Shown: piece by piece, positions 50,687 through 59,033 of the stretch
Layout: each line of letters starts with the position of its first letter
Position numbering within the stretch: the stretch's first letter is position 1
Assembly (NCBI GenBank): GCA_035293405.1
Contig: DATDOE010000138.1
Location: forward strand, 57,238 to 121,237
DNA from: Gp6-AA40 sp035293405
GTDB lineage: Bacteria > Acidobacteriota > Vicinamibacteria > Vicinamibacterales > UBA2999
DNA: 64,000 bases
Direction of reading: 5' to 3'
Notes under the pieces: model-generated
The model's input: only the letters and a program-made list of their open reading frames with translations
The model's database searches: none
Told to the model about the DNA's origin: nothing
Made by a program: the position numbers and the translations under genes

Positions 50687-52735
50687 TCACACCCCGAACA
50701 GCGCGGGATCCCACGTGAGGCCGATCTCGCCTGGCGGCGCCATGTAACCGGCGAGCGCCGAGGCGGCCACGATGGCGGGGCTGGCGAGATATCCTTCGCC
50801 GCCCACGCCCATCCGATTCTGCCAGTTGCGATTGAAGGTCGTGATCGCGCGCTGGCCCGGATCGAGCGCATCGGGGCCCTGACCGAAGCAGGGCCCGCAC
50901 CACGATTGCCGGATCTCACCACCGGCCGATCGGAAGACCGAGGCCACCGACTCGCCGCCAAGCCTCGGATCCGATCGCTCGATCTGCCGCCCGACACCGC
51001 CCGATCCCGGGAAGACCACCAACGGGCGCGCCGCCGTCGTGAGCCCCGCGCGCCGGGCATGGTAGAAGACCAGCGCCGCCTGCAGCAGGTCGTCATAGCT
51101 GCCGTTGGTGCACGATCCAATCAACGCCTTGTCGAACGGGATGCGCTCGCGCGCCACGTCCTCCGCCGGGTAGGCATTGCCGGGACTGAACGGCTTGGCG
51201 ATCATCGGCACGACGTCGCGCAGTGAGAAGTCCTCATCGATCTCGTATCGCGCGTTCGCACCAGGCGTCAGATCCGGGTACGGCAGCTCCGTGAGGCCCT
51301 TGGCCGCGTACCACGCGCGTGTGATCTCGTCGGCGGCAAAGATACCGTTGAGCGCTTCCGCCTCCGCCATCATGTTGGCGATGGTGTTGCGGTAGGCGAT
51401 GGGCAGCTGCCGGTCGCGATCGACGAACTCCACCGACATTCCCTGCGACTGCGCCGCGCCCCAGCGGCGCAGCAGCTCGAGGACGATGTCCTTGCCGCTG
51501 ACCCAGGGCTCCATCGCGCCCGACAACACGACACGGCGGGCACGCACCAGCGTGAAGTAGACGTAGCCGGTCGCCCAACCGAAGCCGAGCGTTGTCGATC
51601 CCACGCCCATGCCGACGGCGCCATAGGCGCCGTACGCGCGGCTGTGTGAGTCGGCCCCGGGAATGAACTGTCCTGGCGCCACGAGGCCCTGCTCGGGGAA
51701 GTAGAAGTGAAAGATGCCGTCGCCAGGCGTGGCGTAGTACGGCGGCTCGAGCCCCTGCTCGCGGGCGAACGCCCGGCCGATGCCCGTCTGCTTGTCATCG
51801 TCCTCCCGCCCGGTGAAGACGAAGTGATCGTTGGCGATCGCCGCCTGACGGGGATGAATCGCGCCCTGGGTGATCTGGTTGAACGTGTGGATCGCAAACG
51901 GCGCCGTGCCGTCCGACGCCGGAAGCAGATCGGCATAGACACGCAGCGTGTCGCCCGGCTTCAGCGCGCGTCGCTCCTTGTCCACCCGATGCGCCCAGAC
52001 GATCTGCTCGGTCGTCGTCAGAGACCGCGCCACCTGTTCGTCCGGAAACTCGATGAGCGGCTGGCGGGTCAGAGACGCGCGGAACTCGCGACGGCCAGCC
52101 GCGACAATGCCGCCGGTCTTGCGAAGTTCGTCTTCCTTCGGCGTCAGCGGCAGCGGATCGTAGGTCTTCCCCTGCGTGACGTTGGCGATGCGGCGCGTGT
52201 CGGGGTCGAACGTGAACTCATCGCCATCGCGCGCGTCGGCCACCGCCTCGGCACTCTGTACAACGTGCAATCCCAGGTTCAGGGCATTGCGGCGAAAGAT
52301 ATCCCCCATGTTGTCGCCGCAGACGATCACCATCTCGAGGCCCGCCTCTTCGGCCACGCCCTTCAGACCGGCGGGACTCATCTCGCGTGACGAGCCGATC
52401 GCAAACCGGTCGCCGGCGATGAGAACGGTCTCTCCGCGATGCACCCGCGCGCGGAAGTCGGGCATCAGATAGCGGAAGGATCCGGCCTTCCAACGCTCGT
52501 CCAGGGTCTCCAGCGTCTCGGACACGCAGTCGGCGGCCGGCGTGATCTGGTCGGTGTCGATGGCGTCGAGCTTCTTGCCGTATTTGGTGCCGGCGAGCCT
52601 GGGGTCCCAGAAGATCAGGGCTTTACCGCGGACCAGCCCGGGCGGCCGCTCAGCAGCCGTCTCCTCGTGGCACGCCTCTGGCATCTGACCTGGGGTGACG
52701 CCCGGCCGCAGCGTGGCGCCGAGAATCTTGTGCAT
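50687..52735 (-). CDS. Single-chain aconitase/isopropylmalate-isomerase-like hydrolyase with permuted domains
   Basis: 682 residues. The swivel (LeuD-like) domain comes first (about 35-200: GKALIFWDPRLAGTKYGKKLDAIDTDQITPAADC, GDRFAIGSSREMSPAGLKGVAEEAGLEMVI, RRNALNLGLHVV). The large [4Fe-4S] catalytic part follows (about 230-680: VWAHRVDK, FVFTGREDDDKQTGIGRAFAREQ, FIPGADSHSRAYGAYGAVGMGVG). Cluster cysteines lie in GSCTNGSYDD (about 540) and QSWCGPCFGQGPDAL (about 613). In classical aconitases the order is catalytic then swivel; here it is reversed, as in some uncharacterised aconitase-family proteins. It probably dehydrates/rehydrates a 2- or 3-hydroxy acid; no leu genes are near. Confidence 0.85.
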   Translation of the reverse strand: MHKILGATLRPGVTPGQMPEACHEETAAERPPGLVRGKALIFWDPRLAGTKYGKKLDAIDTDQITPAADCVSETLETLDERWKAGSFRYLMPDFRARVHRGETVLIAGDRFAIGSSREMSPAGLKGVAEEAGLEMVIVCGDNMGDIFRRNALNLGLHVVQSAEAVADARDGDEFTFDPDTRRIANVTQGKTYDPLPLTPKEDELRKTGGIVAAGRREFRASLTRQPLIEFPDEQVARSLTTTEQIVWAHRVDKERRALKPGDTLRVYADLLPASDGTAPFAIHTFNQITQGAIHPRQAAIANDHFVFTGREDDDKQTGIGRAFAREQGLEPPYYATPGDGIFHFYFPEQGLVAPGQFIPGADSHSRAYGAYGAVGMGVGSTTLGFGWATGYVYFTLVRARRVVLSGAMEPWVSGKDIVLELLRRWGAAQSQGMSVEFVDRDRQLPIAYRNTIANMMAEAEALNGIFAADEITRAWYAAKGLTELPYPDLTPGANARYEIDEDFSLRDVVPMIAKPFSPGNAYPAEDVARERIPFDKALIGSCTNGSYDDLLQAALVFYHARRAGLTTAARPLVVFPGSGGVGRQIERSDPRLGGESVASVFRSAGGEIRQSWCGPCFGQGPDALDPGQRAITTFNRNWQNRMGVGGEGYLASPAIVAASALAGYMAPPGEIGLTWDPALFGV

Positions 52736-52769
52736 TTCAGCCTGATCTTAGCCCGTCACACTGGTCTGA

Positions 52770-52775
52770 TATGAT
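52770..52775 (+). promoter_or_regulatory. Probable extended -10 (TATGAT) of ppk1
   Basis: TGATATGAT lies about 38 bp before the conserved start region. The ATG inside it at 52771 would be read as a start only by chance. The -35 region is weak (TTAGCC at 52748). Confidence 0.4.
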
Positions 52776-52812
52776 CCCGACCCCGCGCTCACGGCTGATT
52801 GAAACAGTTCCA

Positions 52813-54990
52813 ATGGATGCGCCTCGGACCACGGTAATCGAACCTCGTCGTCGACAGGCAGAGCGCCGCACGCCCAGGCGCCGGGCCGCCGCCCGCCAGC
52901 CGCTTCGGACGACGCCTACGCACGAGCTGGAAACGTCGGATCTGAAGAACCCGGCGCTGTACATCAATCGCGAGTTGAGCTGGCTCGAGTTCAACGACCG
53001 TGTGCTCGCTCAGGCGCGCGACAAATCGCATCCGTTGCTCGAGCGCGTGAAGTTCCTCGCCATCACCGGCACGAACCTGGACGAGTTCTTCATGATCCGC
53101 GTGTCCACCACGCTGAAGAAGCTCCGAGAAGGCATCGAGGACGTCGCGCCGGACGGATACAACACCGAGCAGCAGCTCGAAGCGATGCGGGCGCGGGCGC
53201 GTCAGATGCTGCAGCACCAGGCCGACGTCTGGGGCGAGCTGCGGCAGTTGCTCGCCACCGAAAAGATCGCATTCCTCGAGCGTGAGGAGTGGACACCGGA
53301 GATCCGCGAGCATCTGAGCGGGTACTTCTCTCGCGAAATCTGCCCGGTGCTGACGCCGCTGGCTTTCGATCCCGGCCATCCGTTTCCGTTCATCTCGAAC
53401 CTGAGCAAGAACTTCGCAGTGGTCGTGCGCCATGGTGGCCGCACGAAGTTCGCGCGTGTCAAGGTGCCCGACGCGCTGCCCCGTTTCGTCTCGATCCCGG
53501 AGTCGCTCACGCCGGCCGGCGCCCTGAGCTTTGTGTTCCTCGAGGACGTGATCCGCGAGAACATGCACGAGCTGTTCCCGGGTACGCAGGTCAAAGGCGC
53601 GCACCTGTTCCGCATCATCCGCGACACCGACCTGGAGATCGAACAGGACGAAGCGGACGATCTTCTCGAGAGCATCGACCGGAGCCTGAAGCAGCTTCGG
53701 CGAGGCGCCATCTCGCTGCTGCACGTCGAGGCCGACATCCCGACGCGGGTACTGAACATCCTCGCCGAGAACTTCGAGGTCACCGACGATGTGGTGATGC
53801 GGACCAGCGATCGCCTGGGCTTCGGCGACTGGCTGCAACTGACGCGCATCCATCGCCCCGAGCTGAAAGACCCCCCGTTCTCACCGCGCACTCTGTGGCG
53901 GACCGACGAGGACCCTGAGGCGATTTTTGACTGGATCCGCTATCAGGACGTGCTGGTCCACCACCCGTTCGAATCCTTCGGGTCGGTGGAGACGTTCCTG
54001 CGCGCCGCTGTACAGGATCCGCACGTCATCGCGATCAAGATGACGCTGTACCGGATTGGGGCCAACTCGCCGCTCATTCCGCTGCTCATCTCGGCGGCCG
54101 AAGCGGGTAAACAGGTCGCGGTGCTCGTGGAGCTGAAGGCCCGATTCGACGAGCGCAACAACATCCTGTGGGCCCGGCGGCTGGAATCGCACGGGATCCA
54201 CGTCGTGTACGGGTTCGCCGATCTGAAGACGCACGCGAAGCTCTGTCTGGTCGTCCGTCAGGAGGCCGACGGCGTGCAGCGCTACGTGCACACGGGCACC
54301 GGCAACTACAACCCCGACACGGCCAAGATCTACACGGACCTCGGCCTGTTCACCGCCGATCCCGACATCGTGGCCGACGTCTCGGACATGTTCAACTACC
54401 TGACCGGGTACTCGAATCAGAAAGAGTTCCGCAGCCTCCTCGTGGGGCCGGTGCAATTGCGCAACCGGTTGACCGAGCTGATGGATCGCGAGGCGGAACA
54501 CGCCCGCGCCGGCCGGCCCGCGCGCATCATCATCAAAGTCAACGCGGTCACCGACGACCAGATGATTCGTGTGCTCTACCGCGCGTCTCAGGCCGGGGTG
54601 TCGATCGATCTCGTGGTCCGCGGGATCTGCAGTCTGCGCCCGGGCATTCCCGGCATCAGCGACAACATCCGTGTGCGGTCGGTGGTCGGCCGCTTCCTCG
54701 AGCATTCGCGGATCTACTGGTTCCAGAACGGCGGCCAGGACGAGATGTTCATCGGCAGCGCGGACATCATGGAGCGCAATCTCGACCGCCGCGTCGAAAC
54801 ACTGTCGCCGGTCCGCGACCCGGAGATCCTCGAACACCTGCGCGACGTCGTCCTCGACGCGTACCTCAAGGACACCAATCGGGCGATGGTCCTCGATTCG
54901 AGCGGGAGCTACGAGCGGCCGGTCGAGGCGGCGGCGACATTCAACGCGCAGCAGTATCTGCTGAAGAACTACACCGAGGCTAACGAGTAG
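52813..54990 (+). CDS. ppk1: Polyphosphate kinase 1
   Basis: 725 residues from ATG 52813. It polymerises the gamma-phosphate of ATP into polyphosphate, and works reversibly. An Arg-rich 40-residue lead precedes the conserved LYINRELSWLEFNDRVLAQA. The head domain has EFFMIRVSTTLKK; the catalytic PLD-like part has LKARFDERNNILWARRLESHG, the candidate phospho-His in THAKLCLVVR and YVHTGTGNYNPDTAKIYTDLGLFTADP, then GICSLRPGIPGISDNIRVRSVVGRFLEHSRIYWF and SADIMERNLDRRVE. The ATG at 52771 sits in the likely -10 box and is therefore rejected as start. Confidence 0.95.
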   Translation: MDAPRTTVIEPRRRQAERRTPRRRAAARQPLRTTPTHELETSDLKNPALYINRELSWLEFNDRVLAQARDKSHPLLERVKFLAITGTNLDEFFMIRVSTTLKKLREGIEDVAPDGYNTEQQLEAMRARARQMLQHQADVWGELRQLLATEKIAFLEREEWTPEIREHLSGYFSREICPVLTPLAFDPGHPFPFISNLSKNFAVVVRHGGRTKFARVKVPDALPRFVSIPESLTPAGALSFVFLEDVIRENMHELFPGTQVKGAHLFRIIRDTDLEIEQDEADDLLESIDRSLKQLRRGAISLLHVEADIPTRVLNILAENFEVTDDVVMRTSDRLGFGDWLQLTRIHRPELKDPPFSPRTLWRTDEDPEAIFDWIRYQDVLVHHPFESFGSVETFLRAAVQDPHVIAIKMTLYRIGANSPLIPLLISAAEAGKQVAVLVELKARFDERNNILWARRLESHGIHVVYGFADLKTHAKLCLVVRQEADGVQRYVHTGTGNYNPDTAKIYTDLGLFTADPDIVADVSDMFNYLTGYSNQKEFRSLLVGPVQLRNRLTELMDREAEHARAGRPARIIIKVNAVTDDQMIRVLYRASQAGVSIDLVVRGICSLRPGIPGISDNIRVRSVVGRFLEHSRIYWFQNGGQDEMFIGSADIMERNLDRRVETLSPVRDPEILEHLRDVVLDAYLKDTNRAMVLDSSGSYERPVEAAATFNAQQYLLKNYTEANE

Positions 54991-55168
54991 GCTTCGGACC
55001 GATGAACGCGATCGGCGCGGCTGCGAGCAGGATGGCGACGGTCACGACGAACGCGACCGGGCCGATCGGCCAGAGTGCCGCAAGCATCACTCGTGACGGC
55101 CAGGGCGCGTCGGTGCGCCACAGGCCCACTGCCATACCGGCCAGATAGATCGCCAGGGCCGCGGTCAC
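54980..55168 (-). CDS. 62-residue membrane protein coupled to DinB
   Basis: It starts at GTG 55168, overlapping the DinB stop by 4 bp (GTGA). It contains two hydrophobic helices: TAALAIYLAGMAVGLW and VMLAALWPIGPVAFVVTVAILLAAAPIAFI. It ends 11 bp inside the 3' end of ppk1 on the opposite strand. No family was recognised. Coupling to DinB is the only functional hint. Confidence 0.6.
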   Translation of the reverse strand: MTAALAIYLAGMAVGLWRTDAPWPSRVMLAALWPIGPVAFVVTVAILLAAAPIAFIGPKPTR

Positions 55169-55650
55169 GCCCCACCCTTCGCCACGGCCTCGAACTGCGG
55201 GGCATGGTTCCGTTCGTGTCCCGCACACCAGGCCATCAGCCAGTCCACCGTAATCGGACCGAACTCCGGATGCGTGAACGCCTTTGCCCTCTGGGCCGGC
55301 GTCAACGAGCGGCACAACGCCAGGTTCATCCGCCGTAGTGCGACGTAGGCTTCGAGCGCATCGAGTCCCGCCGGCGGCCGCTCAACCGCCATCCAATCAT
55401 CCTGTTCGAACGGCTGCAGGACGTAGCCATCCTGCGCGAGCGCAAACCGCAGGCGAGCGGCGAAGATGACTTCGATCTGGGCCAGGTGGGTGAGCAGCTG
55501 ACGCGCCGACCACTTGCCGGGCGCATGCGAACGATCGTCCCACTCGCGCGGCCACGGACGAACGACGGCCTCGATCCGCCGTGGCGTCTCCTCGAGGCAC
55601 TGTAGTACGTCCAGCCCCTCGACAAACGTTCCGTACGGGTTGTTACTCAC
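55165..55650 (-). CDS. DinB-family protein
   Basis: 161 residues from GTG 55650, with TGGAGG upstream. The four-helix DinB fold is suggested by WSARQLLTHLAQIEVIFAARLRFAL (first metal His in THLAQIE) and TVDWLMAWCAGHERNHAPQFEAV (HxxxH pair). DinB/YfiT-like proteins bind a divalent metal; members include thiol transferases and DNA-damage-induced proteins of unknown role. It is divergent from the second MATE gene (26 bp between starts). Confidence 0.85.
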   Translation of the reverse strand: MSNNPYGTFVEGLDVLQCLEETPRRIEAVVRPWPREWDDRSHAPGKWSARQLLTHLAQIEVIFAARLRFALAQDGYVLQPFEQDDWMAVERPPAGLDALEAYVALRRMNLALCRSLTPAQRAKAFTHPEFGPITVDWLMAWCAGHERNHAPQFEAVAKGGA

Positions 55651-55676
55651 GGGAAAGCCTCCAGTAATGTTACTGC

Positions 55677-57023
55677 GTGTTTCGAGAGCTCCCACCACTC
55701 CTTAAACTCGCCGGTCCGGTGATCCTCGCCGAAGTCGGCTGGATGGTCATGGGCATCGTCGACACGATCATGGTCGGCCCGCTGGGACCGGCGGCGATCA
55801 GCGCCACAGGGATGGGCAGCAGCCTGTTCACCGCCATTGCCATCTTCGGGATGGGGTTGATGCTCGGACTCGACGCGTTTGTCTCCCACGCGCACGGCGC
55901 CGGTGACGAGGCCGAGTGCAAGCGCCTGCTCCATGCCGGCGTCTGGCTCGCGATCGCGGTTGCGCCGCTGGTGATGGCGCTCGCATGGCTGCTGTTGGTG
56001 TCGATCGACCGATGGGGGCTCCACCCGGAGATTCGGGTGCTGGTCGGCCCCTACCTCCAGGTCATCTCCCTCGGCGCGCTTCCGCTGCTGATCTACGCCG
56101 CCTTCCGCCGCTATCTTCAAGGACTCCACGTAGTACGGCCGATCATGCTCGCGCTGGTGACGGCCAACCTCGTGAACGCGGGCGCGAACTGGGTCCTCAT
56201 CTACGGACATCTCGGCATGCCCACGCTCGGCGTTGAAGGCTCGGCGTGGGCGACCACCGCCGCGCGGGTGTGGATGGCCGGCTTTCTCTACCTGGCCATC
56301 CGGCGGGAGCATCGCCGCAGAGGCGATCGGGATCCGGCCCTCCCGTGGTCGAGCGACCTCGGGCGGATTCGACGGCTCGTCGCGCTCGGCTTTCCGGCGG
56401 CCTCACAGGTCACGCTGGAAGTCGGGGTCTTCGCCGCGGCGACCGCCTTGGCAGGACGACTCGACCCGGTGTCGTCAGGGGCCCATCAGATCGCCCTCAA
56501 CCTCGCGTCGCTGGCGTTCATGGTGCCGCTCGGCCTGTCATCGGCGGGCGCCGTGCGCGTCGGACACGCCATGGGCGGCCGCGATCCCGATCGAGCGGTG
56601 CGAGCCGGCTGGACGGCGCTCGCGACCGGCTGCGTCATCATGTCGGCGATCGGGCTCGCGCTGTTCCTCTGGCCGGTCCGGCTGCTCAGCGCGTTTTCCA
56701 CCGAGCCCCGCATCATCGAGATCGGCGTGCGTCTCCTCGCCATCGCCGCCGCGTTTCAACTCTTCGACGGCACCCAGGCGGTGGTCACCGGCATCCTGCG
56801 CGGTATCGGCGACACGCGCATGCCGATGATCATCAACATCATCGGCCACTGGCTGTTCGGGCTGCCGGTCGGCTACGCGCTCTGCTTCCGATATGCCTGG
56901 GGCGTCGAGGGATTGTGGGTCGGACTCTCGATCGGATTGATCTTCACGGCGATCCTCCTTACGGTAGTCTGGTGGAGAAGAACTCTTGTAATGCAAAATT
57001 CAAAATGCAAAATGCAAACATGA
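55677..57023 (+). CDS. MATE-family efflux transporter (NorM-like)
   Basis: 448 residues from GTG 55677, with twelve helices. The opening LLKLAGPVILAEVGWMVMGIVDTIMVGPLGPAAISATGMGS and the second-half LVALGFPAASQVTLEVGVFAAATALAGRLDPVSSGAHQIALN are typical of NorM proteins; GILRGIGDTRMPMIINIIGHWLFGLPVGYAL is the conserved late motif. It extrudes cationic compounds in exchange for sodium or protons. The last ten residues (MQNSKCKMQT) are translated from a heptamer array that has run into the gene, so the natural C-terminus was probably shorter. Confidence 0.92.
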   Translation: MFRELPPLLKLAGPVILAEVGWMVMGIVDTIMVGPLGPAAISATGMGSSLFTAIAIFGMGLMLGLDAFVSHAHGAGDEAECKRLLHAGVWLAIAVAPLVMALAWLLLVSIDRWGLHPEIRVLVGPYLQVISLGALPLLIYAAFRRYLQGLHVVRPIMLALVTANLVNAGANWVLIYGHLGMPTLGVEGSAWATTAARVWMAGFLYLAIRREHRRRGDRDPALPWSSDLGRIRRLVALGFPAASQVTLEVGVFAAATALAGRLDPVSSGAHQIALNLASLAFMVPLGLSSAGAVRVGHAMGGRDPDRAVRAGWTALATGCVIMSAIGLALFLWPVRLLSAFSTEPRIIEIGVRLLAIAAAFQLFDGTQAVVTGILRGIGDTRMPMIINIIGHWLFGLPVGYALCFRYAWGVEGLWVGLSIGLIFTAILLTVVWWRRTLVMQNSKCKMQT

Positions 57024-57077
57024 ATTTGCGGACTGCCAACCGCCGAGTTTTGCATTTTGCATTTCGCATTTTGAATT
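56991..57077. repeat. Inverted heptamer pair (ATGCAAA / ATTTTGC)
   Basis: The left arm 56991-57018 has ATGCAAA, ATTCAAA, ATGCAAA, ATGCAAA and lies inside the MATE reading frame. The right arm 57047-57077 has GTTTTGC, ATTTTGC, ATTTCGC, ATTTTGA. They form a hairpin with a loop of about 28 bp, 10 bp upstream of the next gene. Confidence 0.88.
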
Positions 57078-57086
57078 ACACCGATC

Positions 57087-57986
57087 ATGTTGAACGATTC
57101 CCACTGCCACTTCTTCTCGACGCAGTTGTTTACCACGCTGTCCCGTCAACGCGGGCGCGGCGAGGCGGTTGAACAACTCTGTCGCGAGCTGCAGTGGGAG
57201 GACCCGGGAACGCCTGACGCGCTCGGCACACGATGGGTGCGCGAACTGGACGCGCACGGCGTGGCGCGGGCCGCGCTCATCGCCAGCGTGCCGGGCGATG
57301 AGGATTCGGTGGCAGCGGCGGTGTCACTGCACCCGAATCGCTTCGTGGGCTTCTTCATGCTGGATCCGTCGGCCGAGGATGCCGTCGTGCGGGCGCGTCG
57401 TGCGGTGAAGGACCTTGGATTGAGGGGGATTTGTCTCTTTCCGGCCATGCACCACGTGCCGTTGCACGACGCTCGCGTTCAGCACGTGGTGGAGGCCGCG
57501 GCCGCTCAGCAGGGAACCGCGGTGTTCGTCCACTGCGGGGTCCTCTCGGTTGGGGTGAGACGCAAGCTGGGTCTCGCGAGTCGTTTCGACATCCAGCTTG
57601 GCGATCCGCTCGCGCTCTCTCGACTCGCCCTGGCCTTCCCGCACGTCCCGTTCATCGTCCCGCACTTCGGGGCGGGCCTGCTGCGCGAGACGCTGATGGC
57701 TGCCGAGATCTGTCCGAACATTCACATCGACACGTCGAGCTCGAACGGCTGGATTCGCTATACGCCTGGCCTGACGATCGAGGCCGTGTTCAAGGCCGCA
57801 GTCTCGGTCGTCGGACCGTCCAGATTGCTGTTCGGCACCGATTCGTCCTTCTTTCCACGCGGGTGGCAACGGGGCATCTACGAGGCGCAGAAGGCAGCCG
57901 TCTCGACGCTCGGTCTGCCTGCGGCCGACGAAGGGCTCATCTTCGGCGGCAACTTCGATCGCCTCTTTCCCCATCGGGCCGCCTGA
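57087..57986 (+). CDS. Amidohydrolase-2-type TIM-barrel hydrolase/decarboxylase
   Basis: 299 residues. The N-terminal NDSHCHFF gives the HxH metal pair. HPNRFVGFFMLDPS, GLRGICLFPAMHHVPLHD, GTAVFVHCGVL (His), FPHVPFIVPHFGAG (His) and LLFGTDSSFFPRGW (Asp) complete the active site of the metal-dependent amidohydrolase_2 group (ACMS decarboxylase-like). Substrate unknown. The stop codon TGA lies in the loop of the downstream GC-rich hairpin. Confidence 0.87.
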   Translation: MLNDSHCHFFSTQLFTTLSRQRGRGEAVEQLCRELQWEDPGTPDALGTRWVRELDAHGVARAALIASVPGDEDSVAAAVSLHPNRFVGFFMLDPSAEDAVVRARRAVKDLGLRGICLFPAMHHVPLHDARVQHVVEAAAAQQGTAVFVHCGVLSVGVRRKLGLASRFDIQLGDPLALSRLALAFPHVPFIVPHFGAGLLRETLMAAEICPNIHIDTSSSNGWIRYTPGLTIEAVFKAAVSVVGPSRLLFGTDSSFFPRGWQRGIYEAQKAAVSTLGLPAADEGLIFGGNFDRLFPHRAA

Positions 57987-58032
57987 AGGCGGCCCCTACG
58001 TACTATTCGTGGGGGCCGGCTTTAGCCGGCCC
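57976..58032. terminator. Two hairpins of the CTACG family
   Basis: GGGCCGCC-TGAA-GGCGGCCC then CTACG (57976-58000), and GGGCCGGC-TTTA-GCCGGCCC (58013-58032). The amidohydrolase stop codon (57984-57986) is in the first loop. Probable terminator and REP-like element. Confidence 0.7.
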
Positions 58033-58053
58033 TTCGCGTCTAGAGGACTTCGA

Positions 58054-58059
58054 TACAAT
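58054..58059 (+). promoter_or_regulatory. Probable -10 box (TACAAT)
   Basis: TACAAT lies 7 nt before the ATG of the quinone reductase gene and no Shine-Dalgarno follows it, again suggesting a leaderless mRNA. Confidence 0.45.
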
Positions 58060-58066
58060 CGGACCG

Positions 58067-59026
58067 ATGAAAGCCATCGTTGTCCGTGAATTCGGACCGC
58101 CCGGTGTGATGAAGCTCGAGGAGGTGCCGGATCCTTCCCCAGGGCCCGGCCAGCTGCTCATTCGGGTCCGTGCGGCGGGCGTCAACCCGGTCGACGTCTA
58201 CATCCGATCGGGGAACTACGCACGCAAGCCGAACCTGCCCTACACCCCTGGAGCCGATCTCGGCGGCATCGTCGAGGCGGTCGGCGCCGGCGTCTCGCGC
58301 GTGAAGACGGGCGACCGGGTCTACGCCCATTCCGTCGCCGGGGCCTACGCACAGCTCGCGCTCGGCGAGGACTGGCAGGTTTATCCGTTACCCGATCGCA
58401 TCACGTTCCAACAAGGCGCGGCGCTCGGCGTTCCCTACGGCACCGCCTGGCGGGCGCTGTTCATCCGGGCGCGAGCGCGCGCCGGTGAAACGTTGCTGGT
58501 CCATGGCGCGAGCGGCGGTGTAGGTACGGGCGCGGTGCAGATCGCACGCGCGCACGGCTTGCGCGTGATCGGCACCGCCGGCACCGCGGAGGGTGTGACG
58601 CTCGTACGTGACCACGGGGCGCACGACGTGCTCAACCATCACGACGCCGGATACCTTCAGCAGGTGATGCCGCTCACCGCCGGCAAGGGTGTCGACGTCG
58701 TGCTCGAGATGCTGGCCAACGTGAACCTGGATCACGATCTCGATGTCCTCGCCCTGCACGGGCGCGTCGTGGTGATCGGCAACCGTGGCCGCGTCGAGAT
58801 CGATCCGCGAAAGGCCATGGGTCGCGACGCCGCCATTCTCGGGATGACGCTCTTCAACGCGACGCGGGAAGAGCTTCACGAGATTCACTCGGGAATCGTC
58901 GCCGGCCTCGAGAACGGGACCCTGAACCCGGTGATTGGCAAGGAGCTGCCACTCGCGGACGCGCCGAAAGCACATGAGGCGGTCATGGAGTCCGGCGCCT
59001 TGGGAAAAATTGTGCTCATTCCCTGA
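58067..59026 (+). CDS. NADPH:quinone reductase-like MDR oxidoreductase
   Basis: 319 residues of the zinc-independent medium-chain dehydrogenase (Qor) type. The catalytic fold is at 1-125 (AAGVNPVDVYIRSGNY, YTPGADLGGIVEAVGAGV), then LGVPYGTAWRALF and the nucleotide-binding loop VHGASGGVGTGAVQIARAHGLRVIGTAGT. The zinc-binding cysteines of alcohol dehydrogenases are missing, as expected for Qor. It reduces quinones or related enones with NADPH in the cytoplasm. Confidence 0.92.
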   Translation: MKAIVVREFGPPGVMKLEEVPDPSPGPGQLLIRVRAAGVNPVDVYIRSGNYARKPNLPYTPGADLGGIVEAVGAGVSRVKTGDRVYAHSVAGAYAQLALGEDWQVYPLPDRITFQQGAALGVPYGTAWRALFIRARARAGETLLVHGASGGVGTGAVQIARAHGLRVIGTAGTAEGVTLVRDHGAHDVLNHHDAGYLQQVMPLTAGKGVDVVLEMLANVNLDHDLDVLALHGRVVVIGNRGRVEIDPRKAMGRDAAILGMTLFNATREELHEIHSGIVAGLENGTLNPVIGKELPLADAPKAHEAVMESGALGKIVLIP

Positions 59027-59033
59027 CGAGCAC

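Noticed and set aside
52771..52812. Earlier ATG for polyphosphate kinase
   Set aside because: It falls inside a TATGAT -10-like box, has no ribosome site, and the extra 14 residues are not family-like.
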